Source: Odontesthes bonariensis (taxonomy: Eukaryota; Chordata; Actinopteri; Atheriniformes; Atherinopsidae). Taken from it: a stretch of DNA of 64,000 nucleotides. Shown piece after piece: positions 55,801-63,900 of this stretch. The stretch lies in NCBI RefSeq assembly GCF_027942865.1, contig NC_134511.1, positions 28,071,390 to 28,135,389 on the forward strand, written 5' to 3'. Position 1 is the first letter of the stretch, and every line of letters begins with the position of its first letter. The position numbers were made by a program, and so were the translations under genes. The notes under the pieces are model-generated. The model saw nothing but the letters and a program-made list of their open reading frames with translations, did no database searches and was not told where the DNA came from.

Positions 55801-55989
55801 GGTTGGTTTGCATGTACTTACTTTGTTACTTTCTAGAATGTTCCACACTTTCTTCAGTCGACTTCACCATCATAGTGTACACATAGTGATGCTGTACACA
55901 TAACATGTTTGAGTGCAAAGCAGGCGGTCTGATAATGTCTGTATGTTACAGAGGCTCCTCCTTCCTACGACGAGAGCTGCAACACATGA
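31732..55989 (+). CDS. arrdc1: arrdc1, arrestin domain-containing protein 1, eight exons, complete
   Basis: ARRDC1 is an alpha-arrestin at the plasma membrane. It recruits NEDD4-family ubiquitin ligases through PPxY motifs, and TSG101 through a PSAP motif, driving budding of ARRDC1-mediated microvesicles and receptor degradation. Coding exons are 31732-31849, 35189-35299, 35768-35818, 43244-43398, 44485-44667, 45706-45882, 55270-55801 and 55952-55989. They sum to 1365 nt, 454 residues, in frame throughout (human about 433). The arrestin N domain covers about residues 1-145 (ending near [10 protein letters not shown]), the C domain about 150-285, and a proline-rich tail follows. PSAP is at residues 346-349, PPDY at 432-435 and PPSY at 445-448. 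The start ATG follows GGGCAAC and gives the family's [12 protein letters not shown] opening. Fish can have two arrdc1 paralogues; which one this is I cannot say. Confidence 0.95.
32410..32915 (-). mobile_element. diverged solo LTR of the family at 1792-8063
   Basis: It aligns with the nelfb-intron LTR over its length: TTTATTGGTGGTTACA, CGTCAGACCGAGCC, TATAATTGGACATTTG, CAATGTGTGTGTGTGTG and CTAAGAATAAAGCCAATTTA share order and spacing. It ends TTATAACA like the other copies. No internal region or matching target duplication is seen. The left edge is uncertain. Confidence 0.65.
33467..34223. mobile_element. MITE with TA target duplication, copy 2
   Basis: Same inverted ends as 17775-18496 (GCCCCTTTCACACTG / CAGTGTGAAAGGGGC), flanked by TA. 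It is slightly longer and keeps a longer - strand frame (34066-33755) with [19 protein letters not shown] through [16 protein letters not shown], a fuller Myb/SANT-like domain. Confidence 0.82.
34224..35188. other. arrdc1 intron 1 end, nothing recognised
   Basis: AT-rich unique-looking intron sequence. Confidence 0.5.
35189..35299 (+). CDS. arrdc1: arrdc1 coding exon 2
   Basis: 111 nt, phase 1 to 1; acceptor CTCCAG, donor GTAAGT. It encodes [18 protein letters not shown] through SVADK. Confidence 0.94.
35768..35818 (+). CDS. arrdc1: arrdc1 coding exon 3
   Basis: 51 nt, phase 1 to 1; acceptor AAACAG, donor GTAGGA. It encodes [17 protein letters not shown], conserved in alpha-arrestins. Confidence 0.94.
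35819..36975. other. arrdc1 intron 3 start, nothing recognised
   Basis: No repeat or conserved element identified. Confidence 0.45.
37000..37527 (+). mobile_element. HERO-like LINE fragment, upstream piece
   Basis: The + strand frames read [27 protein letters not shown] and [17 protein letters not shown], resembling the region upstream of the RT in a HERO/R2-like fish retroelement. Stops interrupt it. A- and G-rich composition differs from its surroundings. Confidence 0.5.
37528..38340 (-). mobile_element. L2-clade LINE fragment inside the HERO-like element
   Basis: On the - strand: an RT with [31 protein letters not shown] and [18 protein letters not shown], then [16 protein letters not shown]; several frameshifts. 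Both ends are cut inside the ORF, so the junctions reflect deletion rather than a clean insertion. Confidence 0.75.
38341..38376. repeat. AT-rich palindromic tract
   Basis: GATATGATATCATATATGAT followed by ATCATATATTATATGATG, self-complementary around several centres at the L2/HERO junction. Confidence 0.8.
38373..38855 (+). pseudogene. HERO-like LINE, C-terminal part of reverse transcriptase
   Basis: A 160-residue open frame with [62 protein letters not shown] and [10 protein letters not shown], characteristic of the RT thumb and connector region of a fish HERO/R2-type retroelement. The palm with the catalytic YxDD is missing, apparently lost with the L2 rearrangement. Confidence 0.6.
39236..39775 (-). 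pseudogene. ERV-like pol fragment (RT connection to RNase H start)
   Basis: - strand frames show [18 protein letters not shown] and later [18 protein letters not shown] and [16 protein letters not shown], typical of gammaretrovirus-like endogenous pol in vertebrates. The upstream part (39580-39775) continues the RT in another frame, so it is frameshifted. It is an old, incomplete fragment with no LTR, gag or env nearby. Confidence 0.7.
39781..40571 (+). mobile_element. hAT (Charlie-like) fragment with transposase N-terminus
   Basis: It begins with a hAT-like end CAGTGATTCC ... GTGGGGGTCACGG and encodes a transposase start at 40097: [11 protein letters not shown], an E/A/R-rich repeat region, then [14 protein letters not shown] and, in another frame, [15 protein letters not shown], both typical of ZBED/FAM200-like hAT transposases. 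The BED finger and catalytic domain are not intact. The E/A/R-rich part (40130-40240) is a short tandem expansion of GCAGAGAGGCCAGCGGAG-type units. Confidence 0.65.
40590..43013 (-). mobile_element. L2-clade LINE, 5' truncated, split by a solo LTR
   Basis: - strand frames run from 43013: [77 protein letters not shown], then after the [41 protein letters not shown] and [14 protein letters not shown] to the stop near 40605. Endonuclease is absent. Frameshifts lie near 42330 and 42020. The 3' UTR is short. Confidence 0.85.
41259..41733 (+). mobile_element. solo LTR inserted in the L2 LINE
   Basis: 475 bp, TGTTGGAGC ... CCACTACA, flanked by GTAAC at 41254-41258 and 41734-41738. Removing it with one GTAAC restores the LINE reading (SSYIVTLDGIS). 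It carries CTATATAAG near 41489 and AATAAA near 41595, so it reads on the + strand. Confidence 0.85.
43244..43398 (+). CDS. arrdc1: arrdc1 coding exon 4
   Basis: 155 nt; acceptor CCTACAG, donor GTGAGT. It encodes [20 protein letters not shown] through NEVPDIW, the end of the N domain. A 7.4-kb repeat-filled intron precedes it. Confidence 0.94.
43399..44484. other. arrdc1 intron 4, nothing recognised except a poly-T tract
   Basis: A run of about 23 T lies at 44250-44272. No other repeat is recognised. Confidence 0.5.
44485..44667 (+). CDS. arrdc1: arrdc1 coding exon 5
   Basis: 61 codons, phase 0; acceptor TTGCAG, donor GTGAAG. It encodes the beginning of the arrestin C domain ([26 protein letters not shown]). 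Confidence 0.94.
44668..45705. other. arrdc1 intron 5, nothing recognised
   Basis: Ordinary AT-rich intron. Confidence 0.5.
45706..45882 (+). CDS. arrdc1: arrdc1 coding exon 6
   Basis: 59 codons, phase 0; acceptor TCTCAG, donor GTAAGA. It encodes [20 protein letters not shown] through IKIQYYVK. Confidence 0.94.
46479..47281 (+). pseudogene. L1 ORF1 protein, frameshifted
   Basis: It starts [16 protein letters not shown], then a predicted coiled coil with a one-base frameshift near 46650 and a TAG near 46700, and [14 protein letters not shown] and [17 protein letters not shown] of the transposase-22 RNA-binding domain. ORF1p normally trimerises and binds LINE RNA. Confidence 0.8.
47860..51620 (+). 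pseudogene. L1 ORF2 protein (endonuclease and reverse transcriptase), frameshifted
   Basis: Endonuclease: [31 protein letters not shown] and [10 protein letters not shown] (47880-48500). [80 protein letters not shown] and [12 protein letters not shown] (49250-49970). C-terminus: [20 protein letters not shown] (about 51210-51270) and [17 protein letters not shown]. Frame breaks near 48520, 49400, 50120, 50360 and 51320 and a stop at about 51510 make it inactive. A run of about 21 T (48408-48428) encodes in-frame phenylalanines in the endonuclease. Confidence 0.85.
51723..52674. mobile_element. non-autonomous hAT element
   Basis: Flanked by CTCACGTT at 51715-51722 and 52675-52682 (8 bp). Ends CACTCTAAATAAAC and GTTAATTTAGAGCCCTG are imperfect inverted repeats, with CCAGCCAA/GGCGGGTTGGCGGG subterminal blocks. 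No usable transposase. Confidence 0.82.
52728..54173. repeat. repeat element with 320-bp internal tandem units
   Basis: Ends carry GGGACCGAG (52732) and its inverse CTCGGTCCC (about 54137). Inside, units of 318-322 bp start at about 53131, 53453 and 53771 with TACAGATTTAATG, then CTTGGCCAGGTTACTCTTAAG, GGGCGTGGCCGTGGCGACGC and CCACCTGCTGGTGGTCGG. ATT-rich sequence flanks both sides. It recalls a widespread fish repeat whose class I cannot assign. Confidence 0.6.
54182..54383 (+). repeat. (ATT)n, G-rich stretch and A-tailed LINE-end-like sequence
   Basis: (TAT)n at 54195-54221, a G-rich stretch GGGGAGGGGAGGGGGGG at about 54255, then CTTGCATTTGATAAATGAAT followed by 12 A. It may be the displaced 3' end of the L1 at 46330; this is inference from position and orientation. 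Confidence 0.4.
54424..54694 (-). repeat. tRNA-derived SINE
   Basis: On the - strand it starts GCGGCCGTGGCTCAGTGGTT (A-box like) and has GCAGGTTCGATTCCCCACTC (B box), a convincing tRNA-like head, followed by a body containing AAGGCCTCCATACCTCCATG. Pol III promoter elements look intact. Confidence 0.75.
54695..55269. other. arrdc1 intron 6 end, nothing recognised
   Basis: AT-rich intron with a T-rich tract at 55240-55262 before the exon 7 acceptor. Confidence 0.5.
55270..55801 (+). CDS. arrdc1: arrdc1 coding exon 7
   Basis: 532 nt, the largest exon; acceptor GTCTCAG, donor GTTGGT. It ends the arrestin C domain ([14 protein letters not shown]) and encodes the proline/serine-rich tail with PSAP (55510-55521) and PPDY (55768-55779). 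Confidence 0.93.
55952..55989 (+). CDS. arrdc1: arrdc1 coding exon 8 with stop
   Basis: 38 nt; acceptor TTACAG. It encodes [12 protein letters not shown] then TGA. PPSY (55957-55968) is the WW-domain ligand next to the C-terminus, as in the human protein. Confidence 0.93.
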
Positions 55990-57083
55990 GGTGGATGAAG
56001 AACTAGAAACCGGGATAATGATCAGTTCACTGATTAAAAAGAAAATGGTCGATTGAAGTATAACTGTAAGTCATGTAGTGTTCAGCTGTGTTTGAAATTA
56101 AGAGTCCTGTCATTTTAAAATGTCAAAACAGATTTGGACTAAATGATTGCAGAAACACAGGTAATCTGGTGTGACCAAGTGATTTTAGGCTGCCGCCTGC
56201 AGATTTTCTGTATGTTTAAAGATTTTATTTTGAAATGAAAGTGAATTTACCACAACTCTGCTGCCCACTTAAAAGGACCCTTTCCTAATGTTACACGGGT
56301 TTCTTCCTGCCCAACCCAGCTACAGCTAGCCACAAGTCTTTTTTTTACAAATGAAGCTTTGCTTTTTTTTGCACTTTTGAAAAGAAAGAGAAGCATAATT
56401 CTGTTTTCTGATTTTTGGACCGTCGGCAAGAGTCAAGTTTATAGTTGTGGGTTATTTAGAAATTCCCTGGATGACATCTGTGATGTCACCATTTTTTGGA
56501 TGCAAGTCAGTGTGAAACAGTCTAATCTCATGTCATCTGATGCCTAACAATCAAAACTGTAAACTTTTTAGCATAAACAGTTAAAATCATCCTTTTTTAA
56601 AGTTCCCATTTTTATTTCCCTTTGATTGGTTTTCAGTTTTATAATAATACCAGGCAAGATTTATATGTTGCTTGTCGTGTTCAGAAGGACTTACAATATC
56701 TAGTTAAACCTTAAAAGATCTCTGTAATATGTAATCATTTCATCTTTTTGTGTCCAGTACTGTATGACTGCAGATTTCTTACATTAATAATATTGTGTAC
56801 TCGTTTCCTACCCCTGTTGAATGTAGATCTATCTATCAATCTATCTATAGAGATAGATATATATATATGTATATATCGTTGCAAAATAATACAGTATCAC
56901 TGTGATTTTTTTTATTTTTTATTTGGACATTCATGATGTAGTTCACCTCATCAATCTTAAATCATAGAAATATGTGAAGATGTTTTGATTTTTCTTGATT
57001 AGGTTAAATCTGTCAAACATCCAGAAAGACTTTGTATTTGTTCTTAATTGTTTTGGATGTTTTAAAATGTATTTATGTATTCC
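55990..57083 (+). other. arrdc1: arrdc1 3' UTR
   Basis: AT-rich sequence with no coding frame of note. A TATC/GATA microsatellite lies at 56827-56878 (CTATCTATCAATCTATCTAT, then an inverse GATAGATATATATATATG). Confidence 0.6.
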
Positions 57084-57089
57084 AATAAA
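57084..57089 (+). promoter_or_regulatory. arrdc1: arrdc1 polyadenylation signal
   Basis: First canonical AATAAA downstream of the stop, 1.1 kb away, followed by GT/T-rich sequence. Confidence 0.6.
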
Positions 57090-57216
57090 AATCTGTCAAA
57101 ACCACAAGATGGAGGTTGGTTGTTTTCATCAAATTATTTTCATCAATATAAAGACATTTGAAGCGGACATTAGAAACTCAAATTAGAAATGTAGCAGCAC
57201 TGCCAAATGCAATATC

Positions 57217-57650
57217 TTGCAGAACGGTTTAGGGCCAAAATACATCCGTGATATGTTCAGAGAATATAAACCCAGCAGCGCTCTTAGATCCAAGGACTTA
57301 GGTCAGCTGGTCCAGTCCATGGGGAAGCAGCATTCAGCTGTTATGCTGCAAACAAGTGGAACAAACTGCCAGTGGAGATTAAACTTTCATCAAATGTAGA
57401 CACTTTTAAATCCAGGTTAAAAACATTTCTTTTCTCATGTATCTATGCATGAAATCTGCACGGTATCTTTTGACTTATCTTGACTGTTGCTTGTTTTTAA
57501 ATGATTTTATTTGTTTCTCTTTATATTCTTTTACAGTATGTATTTTAATGCTTCTTCCACTCCCTGCTGCAATGCTTTTATTTTATGTAAAGCACTTTGA
57601 ATTGTTTGTACATGAAATGTGCTATATAAATAAATTTGATTTGATTTGAT
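57217..57650 (+). mobile_element. LINE C-terminal fragment with 3' tail
   Basis: Frames show NGLGPKYIRDMF, ANKWNKLPVEIKLSSNV and FKSRLKTFLFSC, the C-terminus of an L2/CR1-like ORF2, followed by GTAAAGCACTTTGAATTG, CTATATAAATAAATTTGATT and a TTGAT repeat tail. It lies 110 bases after the arrdc1 polyadenylation signal. Confidence 0.7.
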
Positions 57651-58647
57651 AGATAAAAATCAGGAGTTTCATTCAAAGTAAACACAAGAAACTTGGAGAA
57701 AGAAAATGGACCCAGTGAATAATTCCCTAAATTCAACCATTAATCTTCTAATACTGGCTCAGTACCGAATGAAGAATCTCCTGATCCCTATATAAACCAG
57801 TGAGCAGTGCTGACAAACATGAGATTGGGGTCATCAGGTGGGCACCTCCTTTCATCAGTGTTTCGTCTAGTTGGGCCCACGACACCTCCAGGAAGCTAAA
57901 TGGTGATCACTGATCATTGAGAGTCACTCCCCTAATGCCAGCCATCACTTCTCCTCGCACCACAACAACAATCTTTTCTTCCACAACCACAAGCTACCCC
58001 AGCCCCTCACCAACTGCAAAGCAGTCATGGCAGGGATGGGATTCAAACCCTGGTTCTGGTAGGGGGTAATGAAAGTATAGATGATGCCAGAGGAGGCAGG
58101 ACAAGACTCACTAGCAGATTCAGCAGACAAACTCACCCAAACAGTCCTTCAGTCACTAAAAATGCCAGTAAATGTAATATTCACGTTCAATGTCAAGATG
58201 TTGAGATGAAAAAGAATTCTCTTATACTGACTTTTCTTCCAAGTGGACTAATGCTTCTTTTTGCTGCCACATGCTTGCAGCTGCCTACCTAAAACTGCTC
58301 AAATGCTTTATAACTACTATACAGTACACCAGTAAAATTAAGTTCATTTATAATTTGCCAATTCACAGCATAAATAGATGTATAGCCAGGTTAAAGAGAA
58401 AATCACAAACATTCATACAGCTTTATACAGCACTTCTTGGTCAATACAGTGTTAAAGGCTATGCAATGCTTTTCCTCTATCACACCCATTCACACTGATG
58501 GATGTGACAGAGACAATATGGGGCGCAGTTTCTTGGCTAAGGAAACTTTAACATGTGACTCAGGCATGCAAGGAATCTGACCACTGACCTTCTGATTAGC
58601 AGACTCCATCATCCCCATACAATTTACCCAGTCTAGGGGTTGTCTAT
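57651..58647. other. downstream region, nothing recognised
   Basis: No gene or repeat identified; some CA-rich sequence near 57957-58000. Confidence 0.4.
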
Positions 58648-58865
58648 GACATTGCAAAAAGTATTCACTCACCCATCCAAATTATTAAATTCAGGTGTTC
58701 CAATCATTTCCATGGCCACATGTGTAATTCAAGCACCTAGACATGCAGACTGCTTCTGCAAACTTTATGGGTCATTCTCAGGACCTCAGTGAATTCAGCG
58801 TGGTAACGTGATAGGATGCCACCTGTGCAACAAGTCCAGTTGTGAAATTTATTCGCTTTTATGGT
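58648..58865 (+). mobile_element. Tc1/mariner-like 5' fragment
   Basis: AAAAAGTATTCACTCACCCA, AGGTGTTCCAATCATTTCC, GCACCTAGACATGCAGACTG and GATAGGATGCCACCTGTGCA follow a known fish Tc1 family in order through the transposase N-terminal helix-turn-helix region. The remainder is missing. Confidence 0.65.
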
Positions 58866-59009
58866 TGAAACCTGCTTAGACATGGATAAATATGAAGAAC
58901 AAAGGAGTTTTAACTTGGTTTGACTGAAGAATTAATTTCATAGAAAAAAATCCAAATTTCGCCTTAACTCCTCAAAATAAGGTTATTGCTGTGTTTCTTT
59001 CTCATACAA

Positions 59010-59538
59010 TGTCATGTTCAGGCACTAAATTGGACCCACGATGCAGACAAACAGACTCAAGAGGTTGGTGAATGAGAAAAGGTTTAATTTATTTTGTCCA
59101 TATGAAATCAGGGGGGAGCAGGAACACAGGGGCTGCCAGCAGGAGCCGAAAAGGGGATTCCAAGTTCCAGGATAGATGTGATATATTCCAGAGGGTTGGA
59201 GGTGAAGTTGGTGCTTGAATCCACAAGGTAGAACTGAGCAGAGCAGGGCAGAACAGAGCTTAGTGTCTTCAGGTGAGGCGAAGATGGTTCCAGAGGCAGG
59301 AGAGCTGAACTGAGCTGAAAAGAGCAAAAACAGAGTTAGTGTTTTACAGGCACAGGGGCTAGACATTACACTCACAAGGACGTTAACGATCTGGCAACAA
59401 GTGGAGAAGTGAGCCAGTCTTTTATCTTGAGTCCTGATGGTTGATGGACTACAGGTGTGAGTGGCTCCAACTCCTCCCAGCTCCCCTAGAGACAGACAAG
59501 AGAGACCCACAAGAGGGAGACACACTGGGATCCTGACA
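59010..59538 (-). repeat. 3' LTR of a Ty3/Gypsy element
   Basis: 529 bp with ends TGTCA ... TGACA, directly after a polypurine tract on the - strand (AAGGGGGGG..., 59540-59558). It adjoins a chromodomain integrase coding region. Confidence 0.72.
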
Positions 59539-59556
59539 GTACCCCCCCCCCCCCCT

Positions 59557-60415
59557 TAATGGGGAGCCTCCTGGCGACCCCCAGGTTTGGTAGGGTTGGC
59601 TTCATGGAACTGTCTCACCATCACAGGGTCCAGGATGAGAGACCGAGAAATCCAAGACCGCTCCTCTGGCCCATATCCTTCCCAGTCCACTAAATATTGC
59701 AGGCCCCTGCGGCGCACATCCAGGAGCGTGCCCACTGTAAAAGCAGGATGGTCATCAATAATCCGGGGGGGAGGAGGGGGATCGGTAGGAGGGCAAAGGT
59801 CGCTGCAGTGGACAGGCTTTAACTGAGAAACATGGAAGGTGGGGTGGATGCGAAGGGACTTGGGAAGTTTGAGACGGACAGCAGATGGATTAATTATCTT
59901 GATGATCTTGAAAGGACCCAGGTAACGGGGGGAAAGTTTACGAGAGTTGGTCTTGAGAGGAATGTTTCTGGAAGATAACCAAACTGACTGACCTGGGTTA
60001 AATTGGGGGCTGGGACCCGGTGTTTGTCAGCTGCCAGTTTGGTCTTGGCAGAGGATTGGAGGAGGATGGTCCGGGTTCTGCTCCAGATGTTATGGCAGCG
60101 GCGGAGGTGGTGCTGGACTGAGGGGACTGACAATTCCTCTTCCTGAGAGGAAGAAACAAAGGTGGTTGGTAACCAAGTGAAGCCTCGAAAGGTGACAAAC
60201 CTGTGTCAGAGCAGACCAGAGAATTATGGGCATATTCGACCCATGGGAGGAGGGTGCTCCAAGCTGAAGGATTGGAGGCAGTAACACAGCGGAGAGAGGC
60301 TTCTAGATCCTGGTTAGCCTGTTCGGTCTGTCCATTAGTCTGAGGGTGATAACCAGAAGTCAAACTACTTGAGGCACCTAGGCCAACAACATAACAGATA
60401 ACAGAACACATATAA
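59557..60415 (-). pseudogene. Ty3/Gypsy integrase C-terminus with chromodomain
   Basis: - strand: integrase core end [20 protein letters not shown] (includes the catalytic glutamate region), [22 protein letters not shown], then a linker and a chromodomain with [20 protein letters not shown] and [15 protein letters not shown]. Frame breaks separate these parts. Chromodomain Gypsy elements use this tail to target chromatin. It is truncated on the 5' side at about 60415. Confidence 0.8.
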
Positions 60416-60499
60416 GAAAGTGAATTATGCCGTCAGTGTTGAGAGCACTACAACCCTACAATATATGCCTGCCACCCCTCTACCACCCCATGAATAAAT

Positions 60500-60987
60500 C
60501 TCTAGAATCGCCACTGGTAACCATATGTGTTGTACTTACACCATGAATTTACTACAACAACTTTGGCCACCTCTGGCTGGTTGTGCAACGTCTGAAAATA
60601 AATTGTATTTGTGCCCAACTCACCGATGAGATGGCTCCAACCGCGCAATGCGCCTCCCTCCAACCGAGTGCCGACGATGCTGTTTTGAAAGATGAATGAA
60701 TCATGTGTGCCCCCAGGCCACCGTTTCGCCATTACCGCGCCGCTAGAATCATCTCTTAAATAGGCGGTTGAATAATGAGCCATCACTCTTCCAATTATGG
60801 AGTTGTACTTGTTTAATTTTTTTATTTATTTAATTTGCGTTTATGTTTATATTTATGTTGAAGTCAAATAAAACATGGGCCTTCTTTGAGGTGATAAGTC
60901 TGTAATTTTAACCTAGGGATTTTGAAAAGAACGTACACACGACCTACGCATGTTTTTCATCTTACGCAAGTTTGATAAATGAGGGCC
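60500..60987 (-). pseudogene. PIF/Harbinger transposase fragment
   Basis: - strand frame 60786-60502 has KRWPGGTHDSFIFQNS and LIGELG-like sequence where HARBI1-type transposases have WPGSVHDxxIxxxS and LLGDSGY, around the second catalytic Asp. The + strand right end TTGATAAATGAGGGCC (60971-60986) resembles a Harbinger terminal repeat. No left terminus was found. Confidence 0.6.
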
Positions 60988-63900
60988 AGTGTGTGTTACA
61001 GATGCGGGTTGACTAGCCACAAGGCAGATGACTGTGGAGCCAGAACAGCTAAATGCATGTACTGTAAAAAAGTGGGTCATTATGCACGAGTTTGCAGAAA
61101 GAAGACTGCCGACAAAGAGAGTAGCAATAGCAACACTGAATCAAAACAAAGAAAATCAGAGTCAGGCAGAACCAAAGCGGAGAAACTAAGAAATGTGGAT
61201 GAATACAGCTCAGACAGTTCGGACGAGTTTGTTTATTCAGTTGACCCTGAAGGAAAAGAACCAATTCAGATTAATGGACAAAGAGTGAAAATGGTAATAG
61301 ACACAGGAAGTGGCAGAAACTTCATATCTGACAGTCTTTACAACAGACTGTTCAAAACAAACACAAAGCTGAAAGTGACAACGAAAAAGTTGTATGCATA
61401 TGGGCAGAAAACACCATTACCATGCATGGGATTTTTCGAAGCTGAGCTTTGCTGGAAGGGAATCAGAATGAGGGACGATGTCTATGTGATCAGAGGCGAT
61501 GTTGAGCCACTTCTAGGACGGATGTCCAGCTTTTCACTGAAAATACTGAACAAGAGGGAGACAGTCAGTGCAGTACAACAGTCTCAGAGATTTCAGAACT
61601 TGTTTGAGGAATATGGAGAACTATTCAAAGGATTAGGAAATGTCAAAGGATACACACACAAGATAACAGTGGATAAGTCTATACCACCTGTGGGACAGTG
61701 AAGGAAGCTGTGAATCAGGAATTAGACAAAATGCTTGAACAAGATATAATTGAAGAAGTGAATGAAGGATCTGAGTGGGTTTCAAATCTACTGCTCACAC
61801 CAAAGAAAGACACGGCGGAATTGAGGCTCTGTGCAGACCTTAGAAAGGCGAACAAAGCTGTGGAAAGGCATCCAGTACCGACTGTTGATAGCATTCTACA
61901 GGCAGTTCAAGGATCTAAAGTCTATGCAAAACTGGATGCAAGGAAAGGCTTCTGGCAAATTGACTTAGAGTCAAGACACCTGACCACATTTATTACACAC
62001 AGAGGCTGCTACAGGTACAAAAAGGTACCGTTTGGATTATCTTCAGCACCGGAGGCTTATCAGAAGGCTATGGATTCTTTGCTTAGCGGTATGCCTGGAA
62101 TTGTGTGCTACATGGATGACAGATGACGAGGAACAGTTGGAAGAGAGACTGAGGAGAGTGTTCAAAAGATTTCAGGAGAAAGGACTGACTCTTAACAAAG
62201 ACAAATGCGTGTTAGGATTGAAACAAATTGAAATACTAGGTCATGTGATCTCAGGAGAGGGAATAAAGCCAGATCCAAGAAAAGTGGAAGCCATAAGCAA
62301 AGCACCAAGACCCGAGAACATTTTACAGCTACGTTCATTTTTAGGCACAAGTGGATTTTTGATGAAATTCATACCGGATTATGCAAACCTGTCAGAACCA
62401 CTCAGGCGACTGACACTAAAAGGTGAAGAATGGCAGTGGACCACAGAGACTGAAAAGTCTTTTAAAGACATGAAAAGAGCAATGGTAAGTCAACCTTGCC
62501 TAGCTTACTTCAAGTTAGATGCACCGACCACTGTAATTGCAGATGCCAGTCCATAGGATTAGGAGCTGTCCTACTTCAGAAACAGTCCAATGGACAAAAC
62601 AAACCAATAGCACATGCAAGTCGCTCACTAACCGCCACAGAAAGACGCTATTCACAAATCGAACGAGAAGCTCTTGGATGTGTCTGGGCCGTAGAGCACT
62701 TTAGAACATACCTATGGGGCGGCAAGTTTACCTTACAAACAGAACATAAACCACTGATATACATGTTCAATCCAGAAAAAGCAACAATGTTGCCACCACG
62801 AATTCAGAGACTGGGGATGAGACTGCACCCATTCGAATACGACATAGAACATGTGGTGGGAAAGAGTAACATAGCAGATTCTCTCTCAAGACTGCCTTTG
62901 TCTGTGGCAGAAGATAGTGAGTACGTTGACACATATATGGAGAGGGTACTCTCTATCATCACAAGTGAAGTACGAGCTATGACACTCGATGACATCAGAA
63001 AAGACACACAAGAGGATGATACTCTGAACCAGCTTATCTCAATTATTGAGACTGGACAGTGGCCAACACACATGACAGAGGAGTTGCAACCATATAGGAG
63101 ATGTGCAGAGGAATTGTCAACACACAACGGACTGATCCTTAGGGCACACAGGATTGTGCTGCCCAAAAGCAAAACAAAGCAGGCCATGAACATAGCATAT
63201 GAAACACACCAAGGAGTAGTAAGGACAAAACAGTTTTTGAGAAACAAGTTTTATTGGCCAAACATGGATATTGACATTGAGAGATTGATTAGAAACTGCA
63301 ATGCATGCATTCTGAACCAACCTCTGCATGAAGATCAACCGCTCCAGCCACTAGAGCTACCCCCAAAGCCGTGGACGAAGTTAGATGTAGACCTAGTAGG
63401 CCCAATTGACAACAAGCATATACTGACAGTCATTGATTACTATACGTCTTACCCAGAATCAGTTGTATTGTCAAATATAGCATCACAGACAGTTACTAGA
63501 GAACTAATGAAGATATTTGCAAGATTTGGATACCCCCTAGAGGTAGTGACTGATAATGGCAGGCAATTTGTGTCCACTCTTTTTGATACTTCTCTAAGAA
63601 CCTATGGAATCAAGCATATCCGGGCATCTCCTTATTACCCAAAGAGTAATGGCAAGATTGAACGCTTTCATCGCTACCTGAAGAAGGCTTTCAGGGCCTG
63701 TAAGTGTGAGGGAAAGAGTTGGACAGACGAACTGTCAAAGATCCTGATGGCGTATCGTACGACCCCCCACAGAGCATCAGGAGAAACCCCAGCCTATCTC
63801 ATCTTTGGGAGGGATATGCGCACCAAACTACCTCATTGGGAAGAGGAAGAAAAGGAGAACTGTGACATCAGAAAGCATCATAACGAATACAAGAAGAAAA

